DNA of 64,000 nt from Pelagerythrobacter marensis (GTDB lineage Bacteria; Pseudomonadota; Alphaproteobacteria; Sphingomonadales; Sphingomonadaceae), in the NCBI RefSeq assembly GCF_001028625.1, contig NZ_CP011805.1:2821034-2885033 (forward strand), in the 5' to 3' direction. Position 1 is the first letter of the stretch. Every line of letters starts with the position of its first letter. The translations under genes and the position numbers were made by a program. The notes beneath the pieces were generated by a model. The model was given only the letters and a program-made list of their open reading frames with translations, did no database searches and was not told where the DNA came from. This document shows, piece after piece, positions 7,022 through 17,179 of the stretch.

Positions 7022-10000
7022 ATGGGATTTCCCACGCCGACAGGTCTGTACGATCCGCGTAACGAACACGATTCGTGCGGCGTCGGTTTCGTCGCGCACA
7101 TCAAGGGCGAAAAGACGCACGCAATCGTGGGGCAGGCGCTGGAAATTCTGGCGAACCTCGATCATCGCGGTGCCGTCGGCGCCGATCCGCTGCTCGGTGA
7201 CGGTGCCGGCATTCTGCTGCAGGTGCCTGATCCGCTGATCCGCGAATGGGCCGAACAGGCCGGACACGACCTGCCGCTCCCCGGCGACTACGCTGTCGCG
7301 CAGTGCTTCCTCCCGCAGGATGAGGCTGCGCGCGATTTCGTTGCCGAACAGCTCGAAAAATTCGTCGCCAAGGAAGGTCAGCGCCTCGTGGGCTGGCGGG
7401 ACGTGCCGACGACGCTCGACGGCCTGGGCCGCGCTGTGATCGATTCGATGCCGGTCATGCGCCAATGCATCGTTGCGCGTGGTGACGACTGTGCCGATCA
7501 GGACGCGTTTGAGCGCAAGCTGATCGTGATCCGCAAGCAGACGCTCAACCCGCTTGGCAAATTGGCCAAAAAGCACGGAATGCCTGCGTTGACGCAGACT
7601 TATATCCCGAGCTTTTCGAGTCGGACGATCGTTTACAAGGGTCTGCTTCTCGCCAATCAGGTTGGCAGTTTTTACGACGATCTGCGCGATCCGCGCTGCG
7701 TTTCGGCGCTGGGTCTGGTGCACCAGCGGTTCAGCACCAACACTTTCCCCAGCTGGCGGCTCGCGCACCCCTATCGCTTCATGGCCCACAATGGCGAGAT
7801 CAACACCGTTCGCGGGAACGTGAACTGGATGGAAGCCCGCCGGCGGACGATGGAATCGGAACTGCTGGGCGTCGATCTCGACAAGATGTGGCCGCTCATT
7901 CCGCATGGCCAGTCGGATACCGCCTGTCTCGACAATGCGCTGGAACTGCTGCTGGCTGGCGGATACAGCCTCGCCCACGCGATGATGATGCTGATGCCGG
8001 AAGCGTGGGCGAAAAAACCCGCTGATGGATCCTGCCCGGCGCGCGTTCTACGAATATCACGCCGCTTTGATGGAACCGTGGGACGGGCCGGCGGCAGTGG
8101 CCTTCACCGATGGCCGCCAGATTGGCGCCACGCTCGATCGCAACGGGCTGAGGCCGGCGCGCTATTGCGTGACGAAGGACGATCTCGTCTGCCTTGCTTC
8201 GGAAAGCGGCGTCCTGCCGTTTGCGGAAGAAGATATCGTCCGCAAATGGCGGCTTCAGCCGGGCAAGATGCTGCTGATCGATCTGGAGCAGGGGCGCATC
8301 GTCGAAGATGCCGAGCTCAAGGCCGAACTGGCTGCCGAACATCCTTACGAAACCTGGCTGGCGCGCACGCAGTACAAGCTGGAAGATCTCGAAACGATCG
8401 AGCCGGAACTGGCGGCGATCCCCGATCACACGACTACCCTGCTCGAACGCCAGCAGGCCTTCGGCTATACGCAGGAAGACATCTCGCGCTTCCTCGAACC
8501 GATGGCGCTCGCCGGCGACGATCCGATCGGCTCGATGGGGACCGACACGCCGCTTGCCGTTCTCAGCCAGCGGCCGCGGCTGCTGTACGATTATTTCAAG
8601 CAGAACTTCGCCCAGGTTACCAATCCGCCGATCGATCCGATCCGCGAAGAACTGGTGATGAGCCTGCTGTCGATGGTCGGCCCGCGGCCCAACCTGCTGG
8701 GGCGTGACGCCGGAACGCACAAGCGGCTCGAAGTCGGGCAACCGATCCTGACGAACGAGGATCTGGCCAAGATCCGCTCGGTCGAGGCCGCGCTCGACGG
8801 TGCCTTCCGCACCCATACGCTCGACATCACGTGGGATGCGGAGACCGGGGCCGATGGCCTTGAGATGGCGCTGAAGGAACTGTGTTGGGCGGCGACAGAA
8901 GCCGTGCTGCTCGATCACAATATCCTGATCCTGTCGGACCGCGCGCAGGGGCCGGATCGTATTCCTATCCCGGCCTTGCTGGCCACGGCGGCCGTGCATC
9001 ATCATCTCGTGCGGCAGGGCCTGCGGATGCAGACCGGGCTGGTCGTGGAAACCGGCGAAGCGCGTGAAGTGCATCACTATTGCGTGCTTGCAGGCTTCGG
9101 CGCGGAAGCGATCAATCCCTACGTTGCGTTCGAAACGATCGAGAACCTGCGGGCGGAACGCTTCCCCGAAATCCCGGCGGAAGACGCGCGGCGCAATTAT
9201 ATCAAGGCAGTCGGCAAGGGCATGCTGAAGGTCATGTCCAAGATGGGCATTTCGACCTATCAATCCTACTGCGGGGCGCAGATCTTCGACGCCGTCGGCC
9301 TGTCGACCCCGTTCGTCGACAAGTATTTCACCGGCACCGCGACCACGATCGAAGGGATCGGCCTTACCGAAGTGGCGGAAGAAGCAGTGCGCCGCCATGC
9401 GCTCGCCCACGGCGCGGACCCGCTTTATGCGGGAATGCTCGATGCAGGCGGGATCTACCAGTACCGGCTGCGCGGCGAGGACCACGTCTGGACCCCGGGC
9501 AGCGTTGCCAGCCTGCAGCACGCGGTGCGCGGGAACTCCCGCGAACGGTACGAAGATTTTGCGCGCGCGGTGAACGAACAGTCGGAACGTCTGCTGACGA
9601 TCCGCGGCCTGATGAAACTGAAGCCGGCGAACACGCCCGTTCCGCTGGACGAGGTCGAACCGGCAAGCGAGATCGTCAAGCGGTTCAGCACCGGGGCGAT
9701 GAGCTTCGGTTCGATCAGCCGTGAAGCGCATACCACGCTGGCGATCGCGATGAACCGCATCGGCGGCCGTTCGAACACCGGGGAAGGGGGCGAGGAACCC
9801 GATCGCTTCACCCCGATGGACAATGGCGATTCGATGCGCAGTCGGATCAAGCAGGTTGCCTCTGGCCGCTTCGGCGTGACGACCGAATACCTGGTCAATT
9901 CCGACGACATCCAGATCAAGATGGCGCAGGGCGCGAAGCCTGGCGAAGGTGGCCAGCTGCCCGGCCACAAGGTCGACAAGACGATCGGCGCGGTGCGGCA

Positions 10001-11702
10001 TTCGACCCCGGGCGTCGGGCTGATCAGTCCGCCGCCGCACCACGACATCTATTCGATCGAGGATCTCGCGCAGCTGATCCACGACCTGAAGAACGTGCAG
10101 CCGACGGCGCGCGTTTCGGTCAAGCTGGTCAGCGAAGTGGGCGTTGGGACGGTCGCGGCCGGCGTGTCCAAGTCCAAGGCGGATCACGTCACGATCTCCG
10201 GTTACGAAGGCGGCACCGGTGCCTCGCCGCTGACCAGCCTGACCCACGCGGGCAGCCCCTGGGAAATCGGCCTCGCCGAAACCCAGCAGACGCTGCTCCT
10301 GAACGACTTGCGCAGCCGCATTGCGGTGCAGGTCGACGGCGGACTGCGCACGGGGCGCGATGTCGCCATCGGCGCCCTGCTGGGTGCGGACGAGTTCGGT
10401 TTCGCTACCGCCCCGCTGATCGCCGCCGGCTGCATCATGATGCGCAAGTGCCATCTCAACACCTGCCCGGTGGGTGTCGCGACGCAGGACCCGGTTCTGC
10501 GCAAGCGCTTCACCGGTATGCCCGAGCATGTGATCAACTATTTCTTCTTCGTGGCCGAGGAAGTCCGGCAGATCATGGCCGAAATGGGCTTCCGCACGGT
10601 GGAGGAGATGATTGGCCGGGTCGACCGGATCGACACTCGCCGCGTGGAACGCCACTGGAAAGCGCACGGGGTCGATCTGGGCCGTATCCTGCATCCGGTG
10701 CCTGCGCCCGAAGGCCGCATGCTCTATCATACCGAAACGCAGGATCACGGCCTGGGTGCAGCGATGGATAACGAGCTGATCGCCGCCTGCCGCGATGCGA
10801 TCGACAATGGGACGTCGATTCAGATCGATCGCGAGATCCGCAACGTGAACCGCACGGTGGGGGCAATGCTGTCGGGCGAGATCGCCCGGCGCCACGGCCA
10901 TGCCGGCCTCGGCCCGGAAACGATCCGCATCAACCTTACCGGCGTCGCCGGACAGAGCTTCGGCGCATGGCTGGCGCACGGGGTCACGCTCGACCTGGTT
11001 GGCGATGCCAACGATTACGTAGGCAAGGGCCTTTCGGGCGGGCGCATCGTCGTGCGGCAGCCGGCCGGTGTCGCGCGCGATCCCGGTGAGAACATCATCG
11101 TCGGCAATACCGTGCTCTACGGTGCGATCTCGGGCGAAGCTTTCTTCGAAGGGGTGGCCGGCGAACGTTTTGCGGTCCGCAACTCGGGTGCCGTCGCCGT
11201 CGTCGAGGGTACGGGCGATCACGGCTGCGAATACATGACCGGGGGCGTCGTCTGCGTGCTCGGGCCGACGGGGCGCAATTTCGCTGCGGGGATGAGTGGC
11301 GGCGTCGCCTACGTCTATGACGAATCGGGCGAATTCGCGCGCCTATGCAATCCGGCGCAGGTCGATTTGCTGCCGATCTCGGCTGAACCCGATGCGGAGA
11401 ATGGCACCGGTCGGCCTCAGCAGCATCCGCGCTCGGTCGGCGACCTTGGCATGGGTGACATGCTGCGCCACGACGCGGAGCGGCTGCGCATACTGGTCGA
11501 GCGGCACAAGCTGCACACCGGCTCTGCCAGAGCGGCGGCGCTGCTGGATAACTGGGACGCGGCGCTCGCTCGCTTCGTCAAGGTCATGCCCCGCGATTAT
11601 GCGCGCGCGCTCGCCCAGCTCGAGGCGGAACAGCTGGAGGAGGATCGCGATCCTTCAACCGGCGCGGATGGACAGAAGACGGAAAGCGTGGCGGCGGAAT
11701 GA
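7022..11702 (+). CDS. gltB: Glutamate synthase large subunit, interrupted by an apparent frameshift
   Basis: GltB makes glutamate from glutamine and 2-oxoglutarate together with GltD. The reading frame from 7022 carries the propeptide and the glutaminase Cys19 (HDSCGVGF), and runs correctly to about 8011. The rest continues in the next frame to 11702. Dropping one A from the six at 8012-8017 restores AWAKNPLMDP and one 1559-residue protein, the family length. Later domains are intact: the FMN domain, the 3Fe-4S cysteines (C-x5-C-x4-C in CIMMRKCHLNTCPVG) and the C-terminal GXGXG domain. gltD follows 57 bases downstream. As printed, the gene cannot make full-length enzyme without a shift; a sequencing error is as likely as a real mutation. 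Confidence 0.9.
8012..8017 (+). other. Frameshift site in gltB: run of six A
   Basis: The codons read GCG AAA AAA CCC GCT in the upstream frame. Family sequence resumes in the frame AAA AAC CCG CTG ATG GAT. A single extra A, or a +1 shift, reconciles the two halves. No other disruption was seen in the gene. Confidence 0.85.
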
Positions 11703-11759
11703 CGCGCCTCGGCTTTCTTCGGGCGAATGCCCTCTATCGGATGAACTGGATTTAACGGC

Positions 11760-13196
11760 ATGGGCAAGGAAACCGGCTTCCTCGAATTCGATCGCGAAGA
11801 TCGCACCGCTGCCGATCCGGGTGAACGGGTCGCGCATTACAACGAATTCGTGCACGCGCTGCCCGAAGGGAAGCTGCGCAACCAGGCCGCGCGGTGCATG
11901 AATTGCGGCATCCCCTATTGCCACACCGGCTGCCCGGTGAACAATCTGATCCCCGACTGGAATCATCTGGTCTACGAGGCGGACTGGAAGCGTGCGCTGG
12001 ACATGCTTCATTCGACCAACAATTTCCCGGAATTCACCGGGCGCGTCTGCCCGGCCCCGTGCGAGGCCGCCTGCACGCTGAACATCACCGACCAGCCGGT
12101 GACGATCAAGTCGATCGAATGCGCGATCGTCGACCGCGGATGGAAGGAAGGCTGGATCAAGCCGCAGGTGCCCGCGCGGCGCACTGGCAAGTCGGTGGCG
12201 GTAATCGGCAGCGGGCCGGCCGGCCTTGCCTGCGCCCAGCAACTTGCCCGCGCCGGGCACGCCGTAACCGTATTCGAGAAGTCGGATCGGATCGGCGGCC
12301 TGTTGCGTTACGGCATTCCTGACTTCAAGATGGAAAAGCATCTGATCAACCGCCGCGCGGTGCAGATGGAGGCCGAAGGCGTCCAGTTCCGCACGAGCAG
12401 CGAGATCGGAGTGGAAGTGTCGTTCTCCGCGCTGCGTGAAAACTTCGATACGGTGGTTCTGGCCGGCGGGGCGGAAGAAGCGCGCACGCTCGATGTCCCT
12501 GGTGCCGAATTGCCTGGTGTGCGGATGGCGATGGAGTTTCTGACCCAGCAGAACAAGCGCAATGCCGGCGACGACGAAGTCCGCGCCGCGCCGCGCGGCA
12601 CGCTGACCGCGACTGGCAAGCATGTGATCGTGATTGGCGGCGGCGATACCGGCAGCGACTGCGTCGGAACCAGCAACCGGCAGGGCGCGAAGAGCGTGAC
12701 CCAGCTCGAAATCATGCCCCGCCCACCGGAGCGTGAGGACAAGGCCCTGACCTGGCCCGATTGGCCGCTGAAGCTGCGCACATCGTCGAGCCACGAGGAA
12801 GGTGCGGAGCGCGACTGGTCGGTGCTCGCACGCAGAGTGGTTGCTGAAGGCGGCGACGTGGTGGGCCTGGAATGCGTCCGCGTGGAGTGGCGCGACGGGA
12901 AGATGGAGCCTGTCGATGGCAGCACCTTCACGCTTCCGGCCGATCTGATCCTGCTGGCAATGGGTTTCACCGGCCCGCAACGTCGTGGACTGCTGGATCG
13001 CGCCGGGGTGGAACTGGACGCGCGGGGCAATGTGAAGGCGGACACGCAGGCGTACGCCACCAGCGAAGCCGGGGTCTTTTCCTGCGGCGATATGCGCCGG
13101 GGGCAAAGCCTGGTGGTCTGGGCGATCCGCGAAGGGCGCCAGTGCGCGCGAGCGGTGGACGAAGCCTTGATGGGTGCCAGCGAATTGCCGCGTTAA
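11760..13196 (+). CDS. gltD: Glutamate synthase small subunit
   Basis: A 478-residue NADPH-dependent beta subunit that feeds electrons through FAD and 4Fe-4S clusters to GltB. The N-terminal cluster cysteines are present: C46, C49, C54 and C58 in CMNCGIPYCHTGCP, and C97, C101 and C105 in CPAPCEAAC. The FAD fold GSGPAG is at 150-155. A second dinucleotide fold, VIVIGGGDTGSDCVG, binds NADPH. The C-terminus has the usual GVFSCGDMRRGQSLVVWAI. The start ATG has only a weak ribosome binding site, consistent with an operon position after gltB. Confidence 0.97.
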   Translation: MGKETGFLEFDREDRTAADPGERVAHYNEFVHALPEGKLRNQAARCMNCGIPYCHTGCPVNNLIPDWNHLVYEADWKRALDMLHSTNNFPEFTGRVCPAPCEAACTLNITDQPVTIKSIECAIVDRGWKEGWIKPQVPARRTGKSVAVIGSGPAGLACAQQLARAGHAVTVFEKSDRIGGLLRYGIPDFKMEKHLINRRAVQMEAEGVQFRTSSEIGVEVSFSALRENFDTVVLAGGAEEARTLDVPGAELPGVRMAMEFLTQQNKRNAGDDEVRAAPRGTLTATGKHVIVIGGGDTGSDCVGTSNRQGAKSVTQLEIMPRPPEREDKALTWPDWPLKLRTSSSHEEGAERDWSVLARRVVAEGGDVVGLECVRVEWRDGKMEPVDGSTFTLPADLILLAMGFTGPQRRGLLDRAGVELDARGNVKADTQAYATSEAGVFSCGDMRRGQSLVVWAIREGRQCARAVDEALMGASELPR

Positions 13197-13326
13197 GAGC
13201 GCAAAGTGCGGGTCAGTGCCGACAGGGCACAGGTGCAGTTACCGGCGTCTGGTGCGCCAGGCACCGGCGCTGGCGCCGGCTTTCACGCCGGCGAGATGCC
13301 AATTATCTCAGAGGAAAATGTGTCGG

Positions 13327-13345
13327 CGCGCGGCCTGGCCGCGCG
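13327..13345. terminator. Possible bidirectional terminator hairpin between gltD and rpoZ
   Basis: Perfect 9-base arms (CGCGCGGCC and its complement) around one base, lying 13 bases beyond the rpoZ stop. A second GC-rich hairpin (CCGGCG-CTGG-CGCCGG) lies about 60 bases away towards gltD. There is no clear T-run, so termination is only a guess from position between two convergent genes. Confidence 0.35.
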
Positions 13346-13358
13346 ACCGTAACACAAC

Positions 13359-13703
13359 CTAGCCGTCGTAATCCGCACCGATCGAGGTCGAACGGGCAGG
13401 GGCCGATGCAGTGATCCGCAGCGCTTCCGCCGACTGGCTGAGCGAGCCGACTTCATCGGCCTCGTCCTCGTCGTCGGGAAGAATTTTCTGCAGGTTGAGC
13501 ACCAGCGATTCGTTCAGATCCTTCGGGCGGATCGTCTGTTCGGCGATCTCGCGCAGGGCGACAACCGGGTTCTTGTCACGGTCACGGTCGACGCTCAGTT
13601 CGGCACCGCCAGAGATCTCACGCGCACGCTGCGCGGAAAGCAGGACGAGATCGAAACGGTTGGGAACCTTGTCGACGCAATCTTCGACGGTAACGCGCGC
13701 CAT
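13359..13703 (-). CDS. rpoZ: DNA-directed RNA polymerase subunit omega
   Basis: A 114-residue omega subunit, which helps assemble and stabilise the beta' subunit of RNA polymerase. The start MARVTVEDCVDKVPNRFDLV and the block LLSAQRAREISGG are family signatures, as is NPVVALREIAEQTI. The ATG at 13703 has GGAG 8 bases upstream; the frame remains open for six more codons. The acidic tail (DDEDEADE) after about residue 83 is common in alphaproteobacteria. It is convergent with gltD. Confidence 0.96.
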   Translation of the reverse strand: MARVTVEDCVDKVPNRFDLVLLSAQRAREISGGAELSVDRDRDKNPVVALREIAEQTIRPKDLNESLVLNLQKILPDDEDEADEVGSLSQSAEALRITASAPARSTSIGADYDG

Positions 13704-13810
13704 AGGGCACTCCGGTATCAAACAGGTTTACGGAAAGGGCGCGAGCTAGGCGTTCGGGGCGCAAGAGTCAAGGATTTGCGCGGCGAAGCGCGGCAGCCTA
13801 CAGCGCAGCG

Positions 13811-15001
13811 ATGGCCGAAGCGGATCCAGGTTACAACAATGCGGATCGCGCCGGTTTCGTGGCCGCCGAACCGTTCGCGGCTGATGCCTGCGGCCAGTCG
13901 CTGACCTTCTACCCGGCCGGCCCCGCACGGCGCGACGCGCTGTTCGCGATGATCGAAGGCGCGCGAACTTCGCTCAAGCTATGCTTCTACATCTATGCCG
14001 AAGATGGCATTGGAACCGCCCTGCGCGATGCGCTGGCCGCCGCTGCCGGTCGCGGTGTGGCGGTCACATTGGTGCTCGATTCCTTCGGTGCCGATGCCAG
14101 TGATGCCTTCTTCGCGCCTCTTCGCGCGGCGGGCGGGGCCATCCATCGGTTCAGTTCGCGATGGACCCATCGCTATCTGATTCGCAATCATCAGAAGATC
14201 GTGATCGCCGACGATCGCAGCGGGATGTTCGGCGGCTTCAATATCGCCGATTCCTATTTCGCCAGTCCGGCCGAAGATGGATGGAACGATCTTGCCGTCG
14301 CGATCGAGGGGCCCGCGGTTGCGGGACTGGTCGACTGGTTCGCTCGTCTCGCGGAATGGAGCGATCTCGACGATGGCACATTCCGCCGGATTCGCCGTGC
14401 AGTGAAGAGCTGGGACTGGTCCGACGGCGGGGCGCGCTGGCTCGTCGGCGGTCCGACGCGCGGCCTGTCGACCTGGGCGCGGCAGGTGAGCGAAGACCTG
14501 CTGGAAGCCAAACGGCTCGACATGCTGATGGCGTATTTCTCGCCGCCGCCACGTCTCCTTCGCCGGATCGGCAGGATCGCATCGACGGGGGAGGCCCGGC
14601 TGGTGATGGCCGGGCGCAGCGACAACGGGGCCACGATCGGTGCTTCGCGCTCTCTCTACGATTATCTGCTGCGCAAACGCGCGCAGATCTGGGAATTCGA
14701 CGCTTGCCGGCTGCATACCAAGCTGATCGTTCTGGACGATGTCGTCTATGTCGGCAGCGCCAACTTCGACATGCGCAGCCTCTATCTCAATCTGGAGCTG
14801 ATGCTGCAGATCAGGGATGCGGCGCTGGCGCAGCGGATGCGGGCGTTCATCGCGCATCACAGCGCCGCTTCGCAGCGAATTACGCCCCAACTGCACAAAT
14901 CGCGCGCAACGCTGTTCAACCGAGTGCGCTGGAATCTGGGCTGGTTGCTGGTTTCGGCGATCGATTACACCGTGACCCGCCGGCTCAACCTCGGCCTCTG
15001 A
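13811..15001 (+). CDS. Phospholipase D-family protein (cardiolipin synthase-like)
   Basis: A 396-residue enzyme with two HKD half-sites: HQK at 127-129 followed by GGFNIADSYF, and HTK at 302-304 followed by VGSANFDMRSL. This two-site architecture is that of phosphatidylserine/cardiolipin synthases, which transfer phosphatidyl groups through a phospho-histidine. It lacks the paired N-terminal membrane helices of the classical cardiolipin synthase, so a ClsB-like or other transphosphatidylase role is more likely. It is convergent with dnaB and has a weak ribosome binding site. Confidence 0.85.
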   Translation: MAEADPGYNNADRAGFVAAEPFAADACGQSLTFYPAGPARRDALFAMIEGARTSLKLCFYIYAEDGIGTALRDALAAAAGRGVAVTLVLDSFGADASDAFFAPLRAAGGAIHRFSSRWTHRYLIRNHQKIVIADDRSGMFGGFNIADSYFASPAEDGWNDLAVAIEGPAVAGLVDWFARLAEWSDLDDGTFRRIRRAVKSWDWSDGGARWLVGGPTRGLSTWARQVSEDLLEAKRLDMLMAYFSPPPRLLRRIGRIASTGEARLVMAGRSDNGATIGASRSLYDYLLRKRAQIWEFDACRLHTKLIVLDDVVYVGSANFDMRSLYLNLELMLQIRDAALAQRMRAFIAHHSAASQRITPQLHKSRATLFNRVRWNLGWLLVSAIDYTVTRRLNLGL

Positions 15002-15007
15002 CGCGGG

Positions 15008-16522
15008 TTAGTCGTACTCGCCCGTCCGCCGGTCTTCTTCCGCCAGGTCGGAGAAGCGCGTGATCCGCGGTTCGAACCGCAGACGGACTTTGCCGGTCGC
15101 ACCGTGGCGCTGTTTGGCAACGATCAGTTCGGCCAGGCCAAACACCCGCTCCATTTCGCTCGCCCAGGCGGAGTGGGCTTCGTGCACTTTGGTATCGTCG
15201 CTCTCGACCGGACGCTTGGGCTCGCGCGCGGCGACGTAGTAGTCTTCGCGATAGATGAACCAGACCATATCCGCGTCCTGCTCGATCGATCCCGATTCGC
15301 GCAGGTCGGAGAGCATCGGGCGCTTGTCGTCGCGCTGTTCGACCGCGCGGCTGAGCTGCGAGAGCGCAATCACCGGAAGGTCCAGTTCCTTGGCCAGCGT
15401 CTTCAGGCCGCGGCTGATTTCGGAGATCTCGTTGACCCGGTTGTCGTTTGCGCGGCCGCTGCCCTGCAGCAGCTGGAGGTAGTCGACGATGACCAGGCCG
15501 ATGTCGTGCTTGCGCTTCAGCCGCCGCGCGCGGGTGCGCAAGGCGGCGATGGTCAGTGCGGGCGTATCGTCGATGAACAGCGGCAGTTCGGCCAGTCGCT
15601 GGCTGGCGAAGCTGAGTTTCTGGAAATCGTCGCGGCTGATCTTGCCCATGCGCAGCGCTTCGGAACTGATGCCCGCCTGCTCCGCCAGAATACGGGTCGC
15701 CAGCTGATCGGCGCTCATTTCCAGGCTGAACAGCGCCACGCCGGAACCCACCGACTTCTCTTCGTCGATCTCGTCGCGGCGGTCGCGCAGCAGACGGTCG
15801 GCACAGTTGAAGGCGATGTTGGTGGCGAGCGACGATTTGCCCATGCCCGGACGCCCGGCGAGGATGATGAGGTCCGAGTTGTGCAGGCCGCCGCACTTGT
15901 CGTTGATGGAAGTGAACCCGGTCGTCTTGCCCGACACATGGCCGCCCGAATTGATCGCCAGTTCGATCATGCTCAGCGCCTTGTTGGTCGCCATGCCGAA
16001 CGTGGAAGCTTCGCTGGTCGCGGATGCGCCTTCGGCCACCTTGAACAGGTCGGCTTCGGCCTGCGCGATGCGGTCCATCGGCGCAACGTCCTCGCTGGTG
16101 TCCAGCGCGCCCTCCACCAGGGTGCGGCCGACGCTGACCAGTTCGCGCAGCAGCGCGAGGTCGTAAATCTGCTGGGCGAGTTCCCGCGGGGCCAGCAGGC
16201 CCTGACCATCCGCGGTCAATTGCGCGAGATAGGTGATCCCGCCCATTTCCTTCAGCGCTTCGTCCGCTTCGAAATAAGGTTTCAGCGTGACCGGGGTGAC
16301 CACGGCGTTGCGGTCGAGCAGCGTCAGAACGCGTTCGTAGATGCGCTGATGCAGCGGTTCGAAAAAGTGTTCCGGCCGGACAGAGACCGGCAGTTCCTCG
16401 ATCACACGGTTGTCGATCAGAACCGCGCCCAGGAAGGCTGCCTCGGCTTCGATATTAGCGGGCAACGCGCGGCCTTGCGCGGCTTCGGCTTCGGGGCGGG
16501 AGAGGAGGTCTTGTTCGGCCAT
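15008..16522 (-). CDS. dnaB: Replicative DNA helicase
   Basis: A 504-residue hexameric 5'-3' helicase of the replication fork. The N-terminal primase-interacting domain (ANIEAEAAFLGAVLIDN) is followed by the RecA-like motor with the Walker A loop GRPGMGKSS (Lys229). Downstream are the motifs VIVDYLQLL, the arginine-containing ALSQLSRAVEQRDDKRP and LRESGSIEQDADMV. No intein is present. The ATG has AAGG about 8 bases upstream. It runs convergently with the phospholipase D gene, six bases apart. Confidence 0.97.
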   Translation of the reverse strand: MAEQDLLSRPEAEAAQGRALPANIEAEAAFLGAVLIDNRVIEELPVSVRPEHFFEPLHQRIYERVLTLLDRNAVVTPVTLKPYFEADEALKEMGGITYLAQLTADGQGLLAPRELAQQIYDLALLRELVSVGRTLVEGALDTSEDVAPMDRIAQAEADLFKVAEGASATSEASTFGMATNKALSMIELAINSGGHVSGKTTGFTSINDKCGGLHNSDLIILAGRPGMGKSSLATNIAFNCADRLLRDRRDEIDEEKSVGSGVALFSLEMSADQLATRILAEQAGISSEALRMGKISRDDFQKLSFASQRLAELPLFIDDTPALTIAALRTRARRLKRKHDIGLVIVDYLQLLQGSGRANDNRVNEISEISRGLKTLAKELDLPVIALSQLSRAVEQRDDKRPMLSDLRESGSIEQDADMVWFIYREDYYVAAREPKRPVESDDTKVHEAHSAWASEMERVFGLAELIVAKQRHGATGKVRLRFEPRITRFSDLAEEDRRTGEYD

Positions 16523-16674
16523 CGGCGGCCTTGTGCGCAGGCCGGCGGCGCGAAGGCAATAGCTACAGCCGGCAGCGTGGCTGTGGATAGCGGGGAAAGT
16601 CGGCAGATGCTGCGAGGCCGACGATGGAAGGGGGCTTGCCCCATCCCCTTGGCATCTGCGAAAGCGGCAGGATA

Positions 16675-17169
16675 ATGTCCGGCACTGCTGACTCGTGGCG
16701 TATCGCCCATATCGCGCTCGATCAGGATACGATCCTGTGGCGCAACCCGGATGTGGAGCAGGAACGCAGGGTCGCGATCTATGACCTGATTGAGGAAAAC
16801 ACTTTCAAGCCGCTCCGCGCGGTGGAGAAAGGCCACACGGGCCCCTGGCGGTTGACGCTGTCGGTGCAGGACGGGCGGCTGGGCCTGGCGATCGCGACGA
16901 TGGATGAAACGCCCGTGGAAACGCTGGTGCTTGGCCTGGCCCGCTTTCGCCGCCCGATCCGCGAGTACTTTGCCATTTGCGACAGCTATTATCAGGCGAT
17001 TCGCAAGGCGACCCCGGCAGAGATCGAGACGATCGACATGGCCCGGCGGGGGATTCACAACAATGCTGCCGAAATGCTGCTCGAGCGCCTGGAAGGAAAA
17101 GTCGAAACCGATTTCGCCACGGCGCGGCGGCTGTTCACGCTGATTTGCGTGCTCCATATCAAGGGGTAG
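16675..17169 (+). CDS. UPF0262 family protein
   Basis: A 164-residue protein matching the conserved alphaproteobacterial UPF0262 family, whose function is unknown. Recognisable blocks are HIALDQDTILWRNPDVEQER, DLIEENTF, GPYRLTLSVQDGRL-like sequence (here GPWRLTLSVQDGRLG) and NNAAEMLLERLEGKVETDF. I chose the ATG at 16675 because the family begins about there; the in-frame extension to 16624 overlaps the dnaB promoter side. It is followed 10 bases later by a GH25-like gene and then cdd, forming a three-gene same-strand unit. Confidence 0.88.
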   Translation: MSGTADSWRIAHIALDQDTILWRNPDVEQERRVAIYDLIEENTFKPLRAVEKGHTGPWRLTLSVQDGRLGLAIATMDETPVETLVLGLARFRRPIREYFAICDSYYQAIRKATPAEIETIDMARRGIHNNAAEMLLERLEGKVETDFATARRLFTLICVLHIKG

Positions 17170-17179
17170 GGGGCAGCGC

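Noticed and set aside
8012..8017. Programmed ribosomal frameshift in gltB
   Set aside because: Restoring the frame needs a +1 shift, not the -1 shift of the A-AAA-AAC type, and this enzyme family is not known to use one.
7896..11222. 1108-codon open frame on the - strand
   Set aside because: Antisense to gltB, which has clear domains in the forward direction; no recognisable protein.
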